From the NCBI GenBank assembly GCA_016234525.1, contig JACRBK010000279.1:1-7043 (forward strand): a DNA stretch of 7,043 nucleotides. The letters are read 5' to 3'. A program made the translations under genes and the position numbers. Within the stretch, counting starts at the first letter, position 1. The number at the start of each line of letters is the position of its first letter. Source of the DNA: Chloroflexota bacterium (GTDB lineage: Bacteria; Chloroflexota; Anaerolineae; Aggregatilineales; Aggregatilineaceae). The notes below the pieces were generated by a model. That model saw nothing but the letters and a program-made list of their open reading frames with translations. It made no database searches and was not told the origin of the DNA. Shown here piece after piece: positions 5,483-7,043 of the stretch.

Positions 5483-6997
5483 CTACCTTCCAAATGCCAG
5501 CACAATGTCCTGCGCCATCTCCTGTAGCAAATAGGGGAATATCCCCAGCAGCAGAGTTCCCACCACCGCTAAGCTGATAGCCGAAGCTAACGGCCAGGGA
5601 ATGTATACCTGTGGTTCACCCTCTTCAAAATACATCAGCCAGACAATGCGCAGATAGTAGTAGGCCGATACCAGACTGGTCAACACACCGATGACCGCTA
5701 CCGGGAACAAATCGGCAGCAATGGCGGATTTGAACACAAACCACTTGCCGACAAACCCGGCAGTGAGCGGAATTCCCGTCAGACTGAACATAAACAGGGT
5801 CATCGATGCCGCCAGCAAGGGCTGAGTCCGGGACATACCGCGCAGGCTGTCCAGCCCTGTATTGCTGGAGTCATCCTTCTCGACGGAGATAATCACCGCA
5901 AACACGCCGATGTTGGTAAAAGCGTAGGCCGCCAGATAGATCGCTACCGCTTGCGCCGCTTCATTTGTCACCGCAGCAGACCCCGCCGCGGCCACCGCCG
6001 TCAGGATATACCCGGCGTGGGCAATGCTCGAATAGGCGAACAGGCGCTTGAGATCCGTTTGTACAATCGCCACCAGATTACCCAAGATCATCGTCAGGGC
6101 CGCGATTAACCACATGGTATCCTGCCATGCGGCGGCGGTCGCGCCATCCAGCACAAAGTTTGACATGCCCGACGCGAAAACACGTACCAGCGCTGCAAAC
6201 CCGCCGACCTTCGCCGCCACACTCATATAAGCTACCACCGACGTAGGCGCACCCTGGTACACATCCGGCGTCCACATATGGAAAGGAACCGCCGCGACCT
6301 TAAAGCCCAGCCCGACCAGAGTCAGTCCGGCCCCCAACAGCAGCAGATATTTACTTGATAAATCCTGGGCGATGATTTCATCGACCGCCAACCAGATGCC
6401 CCGAAACTCAGTGGTCCCAGTTGCGCCGTAGATCATCGCGATACCATAGACTAAAAAGCCTGACGAAAACGCGCCAAGAATAAAGTATTTGAGCGCACTT
6501 TCTTCTGATTGTTCTTGGGGCCAACGAAATCCGCTCAGGATATACAGCGGGATGGAGAGCAGTTCGAGCGCGACAAACACCGTCACCAGATCGCCTGCCG
6601 AACCCATGAACATCACGCCAACCGTGGTAAATAGCAGCAGATAGTAGTATTCGCCGCGTTGTTTGCCGATCCGGTCCAGGTAGTTATAAGCGACCAACAC
6701 GCCCATCAGCCCGGTAAAAAGCACGACCACATTCACCACATCGGTGAATTGATCCGCGATATACAGGCCAGCGAAAGCTGTTTCACCGCTGCCAAATTCT
6801 ATGATATTCATTAACGACAGCAGCGCCAATACCAACGATGTCAGTAGCCCGGCGGCTGCCAACAGCGCCGTAATGTACTTCCGATCTTTGGGAACGAACA
6901 AGTCTACGAGCAGAAAAATGCACGCACCCAGCGCCAGCAATGTAGCTGGCAGCGTCGCAGCGATATTGAGATCGCCTATACTTGGGGCTTCAAACAT
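5483..6997 (-). CDS. nuoN: NADH-quinone oxidoreductase subunit N (complex I, ND2 homologue)
   Basis: The protein is one of the three antiporter-like membrane subunits that carry protons in respiratory complex I. Its 504 residues match the usual NuoN size, with about 14 hydrophobic segments across the whole length. Residues corresponding to the known proton-path residues are visible: E145 in the ALELLSIPLY helix, K170 in ALKYFILG, K233 in GFKVAAVPFHMW, K265 in AAKVGG, and K418 in GFVGKWFVF. The stretch FHMWTPDVYQGAPT at 239-252 is a family hallmark, as is DLKRLFAYSSIAHAGY at 315-330. The ATG has a GGTGA site six bases upstream. The gene is normally last in the nuo operon after nuoM, which should lie beyond the right edge. 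Here a GNAT gene follows directly. The protein appears complete with no missing key residue. Confidence 0.97.
   Translation of the reverse strand: MFEAPSIGDLNIAATLPATLLALGACIFLLVDLFVPKDRKYITALLAAAGLLTSLVLALLSLMNIIEFGSGETAFAGLYIADQFTDVVNVVVLFTGLMGVLVAYNYLDRIGKQRGEYYYLLLFTTVGVMFMGSAGDLVTVFVALELLSIPLYILSGFRWPQEQSEESALKYFILGAFSSGFLVYGIAMIYGATGTTEFRGIWLAVDEIIAQDLSSKYLLLLGAGLTLVGLGFKVAAVPFHMWTPDVYQGAPTSVVAYMSVAAKVGGFAALVRVFASGMSNFVLDGATAAAWQDTMWLIAALTMILGNLVAIVQTDLKRLFAYSSIAHAGYILTAVAAAGSAAVTNEAAQAVAIYLAAYAFTNIGVFAVIISVEKDDSSNTGLDSLRGMSRTQPLLAASMTLFMFSLTGIPLTAGFVGKWFVFKSAIAADLFPVAVIGVLTSLVSAYYYLRIVWLMYFEEGEPQVYIPWPLASAISLAVVGTLLLGIFPYLLQEMAQDIVLAFGR
5486..5491 (-). promoter_or_regulatory. Ribosome binding site deciding the GTG start of the GNAT gene
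   Basis: GGAAGG on the minus strand forms the last two sense codons of nuoN and lies nine bases before GTG 5476-5474. It supports this non-ATG start and coupled translation with nuoN. Confidence 0.65.
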
Positions 6998-7003
6998 GGC
7001 TTG

Positions 7004-7008
7004 TCACC
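7004..7008 (-). promoter_or_regulatory. Ribosome binding site of nuoN; upstream gene end at window edge
   Basis: GGTGA on the minus strand is six bases before the nuoN ATG. The remaining bases to the right edge hold a TAA (7015-7013) in one frame and a TAG (7037-7035) in another. Either could be the stop of the preceding gene, expected to be nuoM. Too few codons are visible to identify it. Confidence 0.5.
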
Positions 7009-7043
7009 GCCTTTACCGACCAGAAGCCATGACACTAACATGA

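Overview
The window looks like an ordinary bacterial chromosome segment of moderately high GC, densely packed with short gaps, 1-4 base gene overlaps and two GTG (or possible GTG) starts. The gene mix is a complex I subunit, a tandem-GNAT protein, a GT39-like membrane glycosyltransferase, a zinc-ribbon Nudix hydrolase and a membrane-associated SDR. This would fit an environmental lineage such as Chloroflexota (Anaerolineae-like). That assignment is a guess from gene style, because no rRNA or other marker is present.

Layout. The first 1 kb is on the + strand: the 3' part of a gene for a low-complexity protein with a C-terminal membrane anchor (2-505), overlapping by 4 bases a zinc-ribbon Nudix hydrolase (502-1014). 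Everything from 1055 to the right edge is on the - strand and converges on the Nudix gene. Read in transcription order from the right edge, the - strand holds nuoN (6997-5483, last membrane subunit of NADH dehydrogenase) and a tandem GNAT acetyltransferase (5476-4559). A clear Rho-independent terminator (4520-4492) follows, then a candidate promoter (4487-4459). After that come a GT39-like polytopic glycosyltransferase (about 4416-2833), a class I SAM methyltransferase (2760-1954) and a short-chain dehydrogenase (1954-1055) that overlaps the methyltransferase by one base.

How the genes may work together. The nuoN-GNAT pair looks like the tail of a nuo operon ended by the terminator. The GT39-methyltransferase-SDR trio is probably a second transcription unit. 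All three products have hydrophobic segments, so a joint role in modifying a membrane lipid, polyprenol-linked sugar or surface glycan is possible but unproven.

I see no mobile element, CRISPR array, tRNA, rRNA or riboswitch, and no convincing undescribed system. The most interesting sequence-level signal is a C7-A-G8 tract in the methyltransferase just before its SAM-binding motif, where a one-base slip in either direction gives an early stop. A second C8 tract lies in the anchored protein gene.
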